Of a DNA stretch of 64,000 bases, positions 27,482 to 35,505 are shown in pieces. Position numbers and translations under genes: made by a program. Source of the stretch: JAAYHV01 sp964400515 (GTDB lineage Bacteria; Bacillota; Clostridia; Peptostreptococcales; Anaerovoracaceae). A model generated the notes under the pieces. The model had not been told where the DNA came from. It ran no database searches and saw only the letters and a program-made list of their open reading frames with translations. Numbering within the stretch: the stretch's first letter is position 1; each line of letters begins with the position of its first letter. The stretch spans positions 186,001 to 250,000 of the forward strand of contig CAYNTJ010000001.1 in assembly GCA_964400515.1 (NCBI GenBank), written 5' to 3'.

Positions 27482-28500
27482 TACTCTTTTTTCTCCTCTA
27501 TTTCATCTATTATAAACTCCAATTGATCCTTTAAATCATAAAGAATATCTCTTTTATTATCATATTCGGGATTTACTGCTAAGTTAACAACTTCTTGAAA
27601 TTCTATTTTGTTTAAATGAAAAATCAATTCCTTTGCTAGTATCTCATATGGTAAATCCAATCCATCTTCTTTATGTTCTTCCACCGCAAGAATTTTCATA
27701 GCTTCGCCAACATTAGTTTGTAAAAATTTATTTCTTGCTTTTTTATTATTCAGTATTTTTCTTAATTGACGAACGCTCTGTGCTGTTTCAATATTTTTAT
27801 TAATAACCCAATCAGCAAAATCATCAAAAGTATAATCATTATAGGTAATTGCATCTTTAGCTGAATTTTTTTGCAATTCTTCAAAATAGGAAAAAACTTT
27901 TGGATTAGGAATATCGCCATTAGATTTCATTTTTTCTGAATAATAATTTTCCATATCTTTGTAACCACTAATAAGAGTAATTATCTGATTCTTTCTAGCA
28001 TTTCCACCACACAAAGCTATTATCCTATCAAGGGGCAGCATCTCTACTTCTGATAAATTGTATAAATACTTAGCTTTTGAGTAAGGGTCCCAATCTCTAG
28101 CTCCAACTAAGTGGGACTGCAATCTGATAGCTTCTATTTCCTCTTGCTCCATGTCTTCAGTTACCATAGCTGGTATACTGTCCCATAAACCAGTAGCTTT
28201 ATTTTCATGGTCGTTTTTTGCAAATTCTTTATATATTTGTAATCTGGTATTACCTTCTATTACAGTTAATTTATCGTCCACTTTATTCACAAGTATAGGA
28301 TGTATTATTCCCTGGCTGATCTTGATTGATTCTTTTAACGCATCATAGCTAGTTGTGTTTTCTCCACCTGGGTTATTTAAAGCCAATGCTATCTCTCTAC
28401 TGCCAGGCGTTTCGTAAATCTCTAGCATTCTTTTTATCCTAGGATTATCCTTATCTAATTCAATAGAGTTAATGTCAAGGTACTTGAATTTATTATTCAT
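27481..28500 (-). CDS. ParB/sulfiredoxin-fold protein (paralogue 2)
   Basis: 339 residues with the same plan as the protein at 24573-25592: DKDNPRIKR near the start, the ParB-type signature LTVIEGNTRLQIYKEF, then ARDWDPYSKAKYLYN and an HTH-like helix pair (DRIIALCGG). The C terminus is acidic. AGGAGGAG precedes ATG 28500. Its start overlaps the radical SAM gene stop by eight bases. In some DNA-modification systems (dnd, dpd) ParB/DGQHR-type proteins act as regulators or accessory factors; here the role is unknown. Confidence 0.72.
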   Translation of the reverse strand: MNNKFKYLDINSIELDKDNPRIKRMLEIYETPGSREIALALNNPGGENTTSYDALKESIKISQGIIHPILVNKVDDKLTVIEGNTRLQIYKEFAKNDHENKATGLWDSIPAMVTEDMEQEEIEAIRLQSHLVGARDWDPYSKAKYLYNLSEVEMLPLDRIIALCGGNARKNQIITLISGYKDMENYYSEKMKSNGDIPNPKVFSYFEELQKNSAKDAITYNDYTFDDFADWVINKNIETAQSVRQLRKILNNKKARNKFLQTNVGEAMKILAVEEHKEDGLDLPYEILAKELIFHLNKIEFQEVVNLAVNPEYDNKRDILYDLKDQLEFIIDEIEEKKE

Positions 28501-29659
28501 AGTTTCTCCTCCTGTAATTATTTAATTCTTCAAATCTCAAATCAAAATACTTATTTGCAATTTGGGGAAATTTTTCTTCGAATCCTAACATAGCTTTATA
28601 ACTCGAACATATATAACCTTCTGTTTTTACATACTTCTGATTAGCAATGCAGAATTGCCTGAAGCTCATTTTCTTGAAAATAGCAGGTTGGTTGCACCAT
28701 CTTGCAAGTTGTATATATAAAGACTTATATTCACTATTTAGATAATCTTCATACCTCATAATGTATGGTAAGCACCCATATTCCATTAGTACTTTTATTC
28801 TTTCAAAAGTATTTTCAATATCAACTTCATCTTGTGAGTCATATCCAGTTAAAACATAAAGTTTTGTAGTCTTTCTGCAATATTTTTTCCATATTTTCAG
28901 TTTTTTAATTATTAATTCTTTGTCTTCAATATGGTCAAACGCAAATATATAATCACCAGAATATTTTACGTCAGCAAGTTTCTTGGCTTTGCTTTCTGTC
29001 ATTAATCTAATATCTAAACCTTGTCTAAATTGGAATCGTTTTCCAGTATTATTCAATTTATTAATAATCTTACTAAACTCACTAGAAGCCATAATGTTAT
29101 CATCCCACAAATAAATCTTGGGTCTATCCTCTACAACAAATTCAATGAGAGGTGAATGAGTAAATACTCTATCGTATTTACGATTAACACAAAATTCGCA
29201 TTTTCTAAAACAACCTCTTGTGGCAAAACCTATAGAATAATCCAAATAATCACTATACTTAGCCCTATTCCCTCCATTTGATATTTTTCCTTCTACGTAA
29301 TCATCATATAAAGAATAATCGGGCATTTCATGCTCAATTTCATATGGCAAATCAGGACCTCCGTCTACAGGGAAAAACCCTGTCCCCCCTATTTGGTATC
29401 CCTTCTTTGGTCCATTTTTTTGTTTTCCATACCTGTAAATGAAATTCGGAACTTCTGTAAAGCTAAACACACACGAGATTGATATTACATCATATTCATC
29501 CAAACCAAAATATGATGTAACTAATTCTACATCATTGCCAAGCTTCTTATAATATGTACTAATTTTCATTAAAGCTAGATTTGGATGTCTCGTCCCACCA
29601 TCTATTAAGTCAGCATCTATAAGTGCAATTCTTTTACCCTTTATGTTAAAATATCTCAA
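28493..29659 (-). CDS. Radical SAM enzyme
   Basis: 388 residues. The radical SAM cluster motif is C150-FRK-C154-EF-C157 in GFATRGCFRKCEFC. The N terminus (IALIDADLIDGGTRHPNLALM ... DVISISCVFSF) resembles the B12-binding-type Rossmann domain often preceding such cores, but the cobalamin DxHxxG motif is absent. WDDNIMAS and FRQGLDIRLM are typical TIM-barrel landmarks. Translation begins at TTG with a weak GAGAG site, unlike the strong sites of the following genes. As the first gene of the operon it could supply a base or nucleotide modification, which is inference. Confidence 0.8.
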   Translation of the reverse strand: MRYFNIKGKRIALIDADLIDGGTRHPNLALMKISTYYKKLGNDVELVTSYFGLDEYDVISISCVFSFTEVPNFIYRYGKQKNGPKKGYQIGGTGFFPVDGGPDLPYEIEHEMPDYSLYDDYVEGKISNGGNRAKYSDYLDYSIGFATRGCFRKCEFCVNRKYDRVFTHSPLIEFVVEDRPKIYLWDDNIMASSEFSKIINKLNNTGKRFQFRQGLDIRLMTESKAKKLADVKYSGDYIFAFDHIEDKELIIKKLKIWKKYCRKTTKLYVLTGYDSQDEVDIENTFERIKVLMEYGCLPYIMRYEDYLNSEYKSLYIQLARWCNQPAIFKKMSFRQFCIANQKYVKTEGYICSSYKAMLGFEEKFPQIANKYFDLRFEELNNYRRRNYE

Positions 29660-29720
29660 TTAAGTTGTCTCTCTTTATAATTTATTTTTTTGTTTTACGC
29701 CTAACAAACCTCTGCTGTAT

Positions 29721-29781
29721 ATTATATCACTTTTGTAATATATTAAAATCCACTTGTAACACAATGTCACTTTTTTGTAAC
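29721..29781 (-). promoter_or_regulatory. Promoter and three operator-like repeats before the radical SAM operon
   Basis: The minus-strand -10 TATAAT is at 29721-29726, with no good -35. Three related sequences lie upstream on the same face: CACTTTTGTAAT (29728-29739), CACTTGTAAC (29751-29760) and CACTTTTTTGTAAC (29768-29781). The absence of a -35 plus repeats in the activator position suggests a regulated promoter. Confidence 0.5.
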
Positions 29782-29789
29782 AGAAAAAT

Positions 29790-29818
29790 CCCCCAAACAC
29801 CTATCTTGTGTCTAGGGG
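29790..29818 (-). terminator. Terminator of the LytTR/LiaF-like operon
   Basis: Minus strand CCCCTAGACAC pairs with GTGTTTGGGG (two G-T pairs) around AAGATAG, followed by ATTTTTC; 27 bases after the stop at 29845. Confidence 0.8.
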
Positions 29819-29844
29819 ACAGTATTTTCTTTTGTTTATTCACA

Positions 29845-30531
29845 CTATACGTATATAATAGTTATCCCTGCAAAGTTAACATTACCACTAAGCTTAACTC
29901 TAGTATCTCCATTAGGATTATGTCTGTTCTTTTCTTCAACCCCACCGGCAAAAGCATTAATGCTGTTTTCTATCATCCATTCTTTAGGCACATACATCTC
30001 TACGCCCCCAAAGGAAATATCAACAGTTATATCAGCATATCCGTCTTTAATAATTGCTCTGTCAAAATAGATTTTTATTCCACCGAATCTACAACTGATA
30101 TCCGCATGTCTAAAATCATCTGAATCAACATACTTTATTATTGAAGAAAACTGCGTATCACATACCACATCACTGCTCGTATCCTTTTCAATAGTTTCAG
30201 TAAAATTATCAGTTCTATGCATTCTTCTATGTCTTGGTTTAATTAACATAGATAATCCTATACTTAATAATAGAGCAGCCCCAAGTACAGGCCAAGGTGT
30301 TATACTTTCTAATCCCAATGGCTCAGAATAGATTATACTTAAGAATGCCAATGAGAAAACAAATACTCCTACATTTCTAGTTGCAATACTTTTAATTGCA
30401 ATGGCAACAATTAATATTGTAAGTATTATGCTGGTAAATCCCATTCCTCCTAAGTAACCCATTTGGCTTAGTAGTAGTAATACGGCAGCAATTATAAAAA
30501 AGGATGCCCAAAATATCTTGTTTGATTTCAT
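29845..30531 (-). CDS. LiaF-like membrane protein
   Basis: 228 residues. Four hydrophobic segments fill residues 1-100, with a short basic loop (KPRHRRMHR). The C-terminal half (residues 120-228) is a beta-rich domain, FGGIKIYFDRA ... ISFGGVEMYVPKEW, characteristic of the LiaF/DUF2154 cell-wall-active-antibiotic-response family. Its TAATG start overlaps the LytTR gene stop. Pairs of a stand-alone LytTR protein and a LiaF-like protein are common in Firmicutes and are thought to sense envelope state; the signal here is not evident. Confidence 0.75.
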   Translation of the reverse strand: MKSNKIFWASFFIIAAVLLLLSQMGYLGGMGFTSIILTILIVAIAIKSIATRNVGVFVFSLAFLSIIYSEPLGLESITPWPVLGAALLLSIGLSMLIKPRHRRMHRTDNFTETIEKDTSSDVVCDTQFSSIIKYVDSDDFRHADISCRFGGIKIYFDRAIIKDGYADITVDISFGGVEMYVPKEWMIENSINAFAGGVEEKNRHNPNGDTRVKLSGNVNFAGITIIYV

Positions 30532-30989
30532 TATTTTTCCCTCATTTCTTGAAGCTTATTCTTTAGTGGTCTGTAATAATGTCTGGAGACATATATCTGC
30601 TTACTGGTATCATAGAACTCCAGCAAACTAGATGATGTTAAATTCTTACTTACAGAATATATATGATTAACATTTACAACAGCTGATTTAGATACTCTCA
30701 TAAAATGTCCCGGTAATATCTCCTCCAGCTCATAAAGCTTAAGATCCGTTTCATACATATCCTTTTTTGTATGAGCAGTTACTCTGTTTCCTTCTGTCTC
30801 AAAGAAAAGTATATCTTCTATTTTAATGTAGTACTCTCTGTCTTTTTTGAAAACCGTAAACTTTTCTTTCCTAAGAACTACGCTAGCTATGCTTTGCTGT
30901 AAAGCAACTATCTCATCATCCATCTCTTTACATTTGATGACCACTTCTTCTTCATTTAATTTTTCATCAATTTCAATTTTTATCTTCAT
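30531..30989 (-). CDS. LytTR-domain transcriptional regulator
   Basis: 152 residues with no receiver domain. The C-terminal hundred residues are a LytTR DNA-binding domain: YYIKIEDILFFETEGNRVTAHT, then LPGHFMRVSKSAVVNVNHI and the final LPLKN-like YRPLKNKLQ. The N-terminal 45 residues form a helix that may dimerise. GGAGAA precedes the ATG. It is translationally coupled to the LiaF-like gene, and direct repeats of LytTR type lie upstream of its promoter, which suggests autoregulation. Confidence 0.85.
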   Translation of the reverse strand: MKIKIEIDEKLNEEEVVIKCKEMDDEIVALQQSIASVVLRKEKFTVFKKDREYYIKIEDILFFETEGNRVTAHTKKDMYETDLKLYELEEILPGHFMRVSKSAVVNVNHIYSVSKNLTSSSLLEFYDTSKQIYVSRHYYRPLKNKLQEMREK

Positions 30990-31073
30990 TCAGTTCTCCT
31001 TGAAGCTTAAATGGATTATATATTACCATATTTGGCTTGTAAACCCATTTAAAGCAAGAGGTTTAAAATATGA

Positions 31074-31096
31074 AGTAAGTGGTAGGATTACTTACT
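31074..31096. repeat. Inverted repeat in the LytTR gene leader
   Basis: AGTAAGT and ACTTACT separated by nine bases, between the predicted -10 and the ATG. Possible repressor site or leader hairpin. Confidence 0.4.
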
Positions 31097-31141
31097 CAAA
31101 ACATGTTTAATATTGAATTATTACCTTTATTATATCCTATT

Positions 31142-31170
31142 ATCATATATTATGTGACCATCTAAGTCAA
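31142..31170 (-). promoter_or_regulatory. Promoter of the LytTR/LiaF-like operon
   Basis: Minus strand TTGACT (31165-31170), 17 bases, TATGAT (31142-31147). The leader to the ATG at 30989 is about 145 bases. Confidence 0.55.
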
Positions 31171-31181
31171 AGTAAAGCAAA

Positions 31182-31220
31182 TTAGTTAATTTGGCGTGCT
31201 TTTTTTAGTTAATTTGGCGT
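31182..31220. promoter_or_regulatory. LytTR-type direct repeats upstream of the promoter
   Basis: TTAGTTAATTTGGCGT occurs at 31182-31197 and 31205-31220, 23 bases apart, immediately upstream of the -35. TTAGTTAAT fits the published LytTR half-site pattern at eight of nine positions, and two half-sites about two helical turns apart is the usual arrangement for these regulators. Confidence 0.55.
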
Positions 31221-31332
31221 TTTCTTCATATTTTAGTAAAATAGGCAACAATAAACATATTGTTATATTACATAGTTCAAAGTTTGACAAGAACCATAAA
31301 CACAATTATATAAATTTACAGCCACATTAAAC

Positions 31333-31369
31333 GAATACCGAAGCACCATTTATGGTCACTCCGGTATTC
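31333..31369. repeat. Two-tier inverted repeat
   Basis: Outer arms GAATACCG and CGGTATTC and inner arms ACCAT and ATGGT, separated by small internal loops. No T-run. It lies just beyond the recognisable end of the intron remnant and could be a leftover of intron domain IV or an unrelated hairpin. Confidence 0.45.
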
Positions 31370-31383
31370 TAACAAAACATTTT

Positions 31384-31619
31384 GAAGGATGCAGCATTTA
31401 CCATAGCTAATTCCGAGTAGTTATTGGACTTTAATTTGTATTGCAACCTTATACTTAATATAGCCTTATGTGATTTCTGTTCTTGAGACCAAAGATTTGC
31501 CGCCGCATCCCTTTAGATTCTGTTTCACGACAGACACCCTTGGCTTAAGCTATATCCCTTTCTCTACTAGAGCGGATTTGGGACTTCCACCCTTTAGAAA
31601 CGTGAGCCACCAGGCGCAA
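31384..31619 (-). mobile_element. Group IIC intron remnant, 5' part only
   Basis: Read on the minus strand, about 236 bases align block by block with the bacterial group IIC intron RNA as I remember it for Oceanobacillus iheyensis. Matches are the 5' end (TGCGCCTGG), AGGGTGGAAGTCCC, AAGGGTGTCTGTCG, GAATCTAAAGGGATGCGG, CGGCAAATCTTTGGTCT, GAACAGAAATCACATAAGGC and AAAGTCC. This is domain I running into domains II/III. No maturase ORF and no domain V follow, so the copy is dead. It begins about ten bases after a terminator stem, the standard IIC insertion site. Confidence 0.8.
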
Positions 31620-31629
31620 AATAAAACCA

Positions 31630-31655
31630 CACCCAAATACAAGCGTATTAGGGTG
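31630..31655 (-). terminator. Terminator of the NhaC-type antiporter gene
   Basis: Minus strand CACCCTAATAC pairs with GTATTTGGGTG (one mismatch) around GCTT and is followed by TGGTTTTATTTT, 28 bases after the stop at 31683. It is also the apparent target of the group IIC intron. Confidence 0.8.
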
Positions 31656-31682
31656 CAGCTATTATAAGAGGGATTCCTTTTA

Positions 31683-33059
31683 TTAAACCATAATAAATCC
31701 AACGGCAGTAAAACCGATTATAGCTAAAACAAAAGGAATCAATACAAGCGGTCCCGAAGTCCTTAAATATTCTGCATTCGTAATTTGAGTAGAAGCAGAA
31801 GTAAGTATAACAGTATCAGAATACATACATATTTGACCACCAAAAGCAACGGCAGAAATAACTGCTCCGGCACATAAGAACGGACTTACACCAAGAGCTG
31901 CGCCCAAAGGTCCTACTATAGGGAAGGCTATTGCTGCTAAGCCCCAGAAAGTACCTGATGCAAATGATAATAAACCTATTACCACAAAAATAGTTACCGG
32001 TAATAATGCAGGATTTACATTATCTAAAGCAGCATTTACAACAAAATCCACTAAACCAAGTTGACCATTTACCTCAATCAATACATAAGAAATAATTATA
32101 ATTACCAACATTGAACATAAGTCAGTAATACCTCCTAGGATATTGTTAAAGAATCCACTTACATTCATAAGCTTCTGAGGCAAATACATTATGAAACAAC
32201 ATAAAAGTCCACCGAATATACCAATTAGTAAGTCTTCCATCACAACTGTCAATACAGCTATTACTAAAATAGGGATTAAAAAATTCCAGGCACTTACTTT
32301 CTTATCCTTAAACTTAAGCTCTTCATCAGGTAATTCTCCATGAGCAGCTTTAGCTTCAGGCGATTGAACTTCTCCTGTTTCCAATGCCCTTAATTCTGAA
32401 GCCTTCATAGGGCCAAACAATGGTATTATTTTCAAACAAATAAGAGGAACCACAAGTATAGCAAGCCATCCATAAATAACATACGGTATAGTATGAATGT
32501 ATGCTTCTGTTACACTTAATCCTCCCAGCATGTCAGATTTTTTCATCAAGCCACCCATAAAAGCAGACCAAGATGAAAAAGGAACTATTGCACACATAGT
32601 AACGCCTGTAGCGTTTACAATGAACGCTATCATTTCTCTGGAAATTCTGTGCTTATCTGCTATTTTCCTCACAGCGGCACCCACTGCTAAACAGTTTAAA
32701 TAATCATCTACAAATACTATCATTCCTAAAATCCAAGTGCCAATCATAGTAGAATTTCTGGTTTTCAACCATTTTTCTGCCAAATGGGAAAATCCCAAAA
32801 CACCCCCAGATTCATTAATCAGCATAATAACAGATCCAAACAGTGCACATATCATTAGCACCCAAGCAGTATTGGAATCTGTCATAACAGTATAAAGCGC
32901 ATCCATAAAACCGTTAAAGGCTTGGATTGGATGTCCTCCGGAAATCATTAAAAATCCGGCTGCAATTCCCACTAATAATGAAACAAATGTGTCCTTTGTC
33001 CATAAAGCAAAAATTAGAATTAGTACTACCGGTACTAAACTCCATAGACCAAAAGTCAT
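31683..33059 (-). CDS. NhaC-type Na+/H+ antiporter family protein
   Basis: A 458-residue permease with about eleven transmembrane segments. Family marks include DDYLNCLAVGAAVRKIADKHRISRE, with the conserved DD in a membrane segment, ATGVTMCAIVPFSSW and SGTFWGLAAIAFPIVGPL. Relatives exchange sodium for protons or an amino acid such as malate/lactate or histidine. ATG 33059 is used because AAAGGACG precedes it; the frame extends to 33077 without a site. It lies 36 bases after an M20 dipeptidase gene, so it may move a dipeptide-derived product. Confidence 0.82.
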   Translation of the reverse strand: MTFGLWSLVPVVLILIFALWTKDTFVSLLVGIAAGFLMISGGHPIQAFNGFMDALYTVMTDSNTAWVLMICALFGSVIMLINESGGVLGFSHLAEKWLKTRNSTMIGTWILGMIVFVDDYLNCLAVGAAVRKIADKHRISREMIAFIVNATGVTMCAIVPFSSWSAFMGGLMKKSDMLGGLSVTEAYIHTIPYVIYGWLAILVVPLICLKIIPLFGPMKASELRALETGEVQSPEAKAAHGELPDEELKFKDKKVSAWNFLIPILVIAVLTVVMEDLLIGIFGGLLCCFIMYLPQKLMNVSGFFNNILGGITDLCSMLVIIIISYVLIEVNGQLGLVDFVVNAALDNVNPALLPVTIFVVIGLLSFASGTFWGLAAIAFPIVGPLGAALGVSPFLCAGAVISAVAFGGQICMYSDTVILTSASTQITNAEYLRTSGPLVLIPFVLAIIGFTAVGFIMV

Positions 33060-33095
33060 AAAATCACGTCCTTTCAAATTAATATATTAAAACAC

Positions 33096-34460
33096 TTACT
33101 TAAAATGTTTCTCAGACATAACCACCTTATATAAGGCTAAAGCAAATACCTTGCCGCTTGTAAATAAAGTATCTTCACTAATATATTCATTATCCTCATG
33201 GCATTTATCCTCATCCCCCGGGAATATAGGGCCCCATGAAACAATATTTGGCATTGCCTTAGCATAAGATCCACCATATGCTAAAACAAACTCATTCCTT
33301 CTGCCGGAAGCGACTTCATATGCTTCTGCAAATTCCTTCATAAATGGTCTGTTTTTTGATACATATACCGCAGGAAGCGATTCAACATTTATTAGCCTTC
33401 CCGAGTAATTACTTGCTATATCCGCAAGAGTATCTTCTATTTCATCCGGCTCGGTGCCATAAGCAAATCTACAATTTATATGAATTTTTGCCTTTTTATT
33501 CTCCACCTTAAACATATTAACCGAAAATGCATTTCTATGAACAAATTCCCCATTGTATTCTTCGCTTGTGCTGTAAAGGCCTATTTCTTCTCCAAAAAAA
33601 CTGCTAAAATTATTTCTGGTCATAAATAATAGTTTAGATAATTTATTCTCCATATAATTTATCTTTTCTATTTCATCTGCCAAAAGAAACAATGCATTAA
33701 TGCCATTTTCGGGTTGACTGGAATGAACAGCTTTCCCCTTTGTATAAACTTCCCTATAATCTATGGCCTTACCATCTTTATAGTATTCTATAATCACTTT
33801 AGCCTCTCCCGGAATTGCATTACTCATAATACCGGCATCGATATCCGTAATATACCAACCGTCTCCTTCTATATCCTCTTTTAGATCAAAGATCATATCA
33901 GCATCTAAAATTCCTTTTTCTATATTGCACAAAGGAAATTCCCCATCCGGTGTGAATCCATAATCAGGAAGCGTATAACCCGACTCTTTATATGCTTTCA
34001 TATCAGTCCAGGAAACCTCCTCTTGGGTTCCTAAAATCATTTGAATCTTTTTATGCATCAACTCTCCACTCTCAAGTAATGCTTTCATTGCATATAGACA
34101 CACTATAATAGGACCTTTATCATCCATTGTTCCACGGCCATATATATTGCCTGATTTAACTTCCATTTCAAAAGGAGGGATATCCCAATTATCAAGATTA
34201 CCCGGCGGTACTACATCTACATGAGCTAAGATTCCAACAGTTTCATCGCCATTACCAACTTCTATTAATCCTATCTGATTATCACAAACCATTTCAGACT
34301 TAAACCCAAGCTTTTCCCCTAATTCCATAGCATATATTAGGGCCTTTTCAACTTCCACTTTATTATCAGAAACACTTGGAATAGCAATAAAACCCTTTAA
34401 ATCTCTTAAAATATCTTCTTTTTTTTGTTCTATATAATCCATTATTTCTTCATTTGTCAT
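33096..34460 (-). CDS. M20 dipeptidase (PepV/Sapep type)
   Basis: 454 residues of the Mn/Zn dipeptidase family. Metal-site motifs are LAHVDVVPPG, YGRGTMDDKGP, GTQEEVSW (the catalytic Glu pair; most relatives have DEETGW) and, at the C terminus, CHEDNEYI with the last histidine. The lid domain is full length. ATG 34460 follows AAGAGGTG; a GTG at 34469 is less likely. Downstream is the NhaC-type permease, upstream across a terminator the MerR-family gene. A second member of the family lies at 61820-63250. Confidence 0.88.
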   Translation of the reverse strand: MTNEEIMDYIEQKKEDILRDLKGFIAIPSVSDNKVEVEKALIYAMELGEKLGFKSEMVCDNQIGLIEVGNGDETVGILAHVDVVPPGNLDNWDIPPFEMEVKSGNIYGRGTMDDKGPIIVCLYAMKALLESGELMHKKIQMILGTQEEVSWTDMKAYKESGYTLPDYGFTPDGEFPLCNIEKGILDADMIFDLKEDIEGDGWYITDIDAGIMSNAIPGEAKVIIEYYKDGKAIDYREVYTKGKAVHSSQPENGINALFLLADEIEKINYMENKLSKLLFMTRNNFSSFFGEEIGLYSTSEEYNGEFVHRNAFSVNMFKVENKKAKIHINCRFAYGTEPDEIEDTLADIASNYSGRLINVESLPAVYVSKNRPFMKEFAEAYEVASGRRNEFVLAYGGSYAKAMPNIVSWGPIFPGDEDKCHEDNEYISEDTLFTSGKVFALALYKVVMSEKHFK

Positions 34461-34488
34461 AATATTCACCTCTTAAATAAAATAATAA

Positions 34489-34509
34489 ACCCCGTGGTAA
34501 CCACGGGGT
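34489..34509 (-). terminator. Terminator of the MerR-family gene
   Basis: A perfect GC-rich hairpin, ACCCCGTGGT with ACCACGGGGT, followed on the minus strand by TTATTATTTT. Confidence 0.85.
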
Positions 34510-34534
34510 CAATAGCATTTTATTATTTTTTTAA

Positions 34535-35320
34535 TCAGTCCTTAATAGGAGCAAAGATTTCGTATAGTCCCATTCTTTTGCCTCCAATAAAGTAATTTGT
34601 ATTTTCACGCCCATAGAACTTACCGGATAATTTATAACCATTATCCTTGGCATAATTAATTATAGGTCCTATCATATCCATCACTTTTTCGCTGTAATAT
34701 ACCTCCGTAATAAGACAATTATCAGCACGTTCCTCGATGCTTGTACTTTTTGTATTGGATGGCCTTATTTTTTGAAAATCCTCTAAAGTTAAATATTTTC
34801 TTAATTCAGGTAAGCTTTCATTCATGTCATAATCAAAAGAAATAGATACGGATCCCCAATCCTCCTTATCCAAATCAAAACATGTACTCAAATATTTTGC
34901 CATGTGTACACTATCCTCAAAATAACCGCATCTTCTATATCTCTTGCTCATATTACCTATACGAAATTGACCTATTTTACTAATCTCTTCTTTATAACGC
35001 TCTTCCCAATCATTCAAATTCCATAACTCTTCCATGGATCTTTTCATTTCTTTGATCAATGAACTTTTACGCATCTCAATTACATCACCTATTTTTTCCA
35101 AAGGAAGATCATTCATTATAGTTTTAATCTCCTTGGTATTTAATCCCATACTGCGATAAAACATTATATCAGTAAGCTTTATCAAATCCTCAGAAGAATA
35201 CTCCCAATAATTATTTTGTTCATTTTTTTTAGGGCTAATCAGCCCTTGATCCACATAATATCTAATAGTTTCTATAGACATCCCCAGTGCCTTTGATATT
35301 TCCCCTACTGTCAGCAACAT
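34535..35320 (-). CDS. MerR-family transcriptional regulator
   Basis: 261 residues. The N-terminal winged helix is MLLTVGEISKALGMSIETIRYYVDQGLI, a standard MerR motif, followed by a dimerising coiled coil. The C-terminal 140 residues look like a GyrI/AraC-effector ligand domain (KLSGKFYGRENTNYFIGG). The start is ATG 35320, seven bases from AGAGGTG. It is followed by its own terminator and then by the dipeptidase and antiporter genes, which it may regulate; the effector is unknown. Confidence 0.85.
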   Translation of the reverse strand: MLLTVGEISKALGMSIETIRYYVDQGLISPKKNEQNNYWEYSSEDLIKLTDIMFYRSMGLNTKEIKTIMNDLPLEKIGDVIEMRKSSLIKEMKRSMEELWNLNDWEERYKEEISKIGQFRIGNMSKRYRRCGYFEDSVHMAKYLSTCFDLDKEDWGSVSISFDYDMNESLPELRKYLTLEDFQKIRPSNTKSTSIEERADNCLITEVYYSEKVMDMIGPIINYAKDNGYKLSGKFYGRENTNYFIGGKRMGLYEIFAPIKD

Positions 35321-35460
35321 TCCCATCACCTCTTTCAATTATTCTAGAACTCATTATACTCCTTTTTACACTTTCAACAAAAGTATTTTTATTATTAAAT
35401 AAATAAAATCTAATCATTAAAATCATAATAGTCTAGTTATATTCCCTAACAATTAAAAAA

Positions 35461-35487
35461 GAATATCCAACTAATAGTTGGATATTC
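35461..35487 (-). terminator. Terminator of the rubrerythrin gene
   Basis: GAATATCCAAC pairs perfectly with GTTGGATATTC (loop TAATA), followed by TTTTTT on the minus strand, 18 bases after the stop. Confidence 0.9.
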
Positions 35488-35505
35488 ATAAATTATTCAT
35501 TAGTA

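Noticed and set aside
22160..29659. Assignment to BREX, DISARM, Dpd or Dnd/Ssp
   Set aside because: None of their marker genes is present; only the general types helicase, ParB-fold and nuclease are shared.
31333..31369. Group II intron domain V
   Set aside because: The stem lacks the catalytic AGC/CGC triad, the bulge and the tetraloop pattern of domain V.
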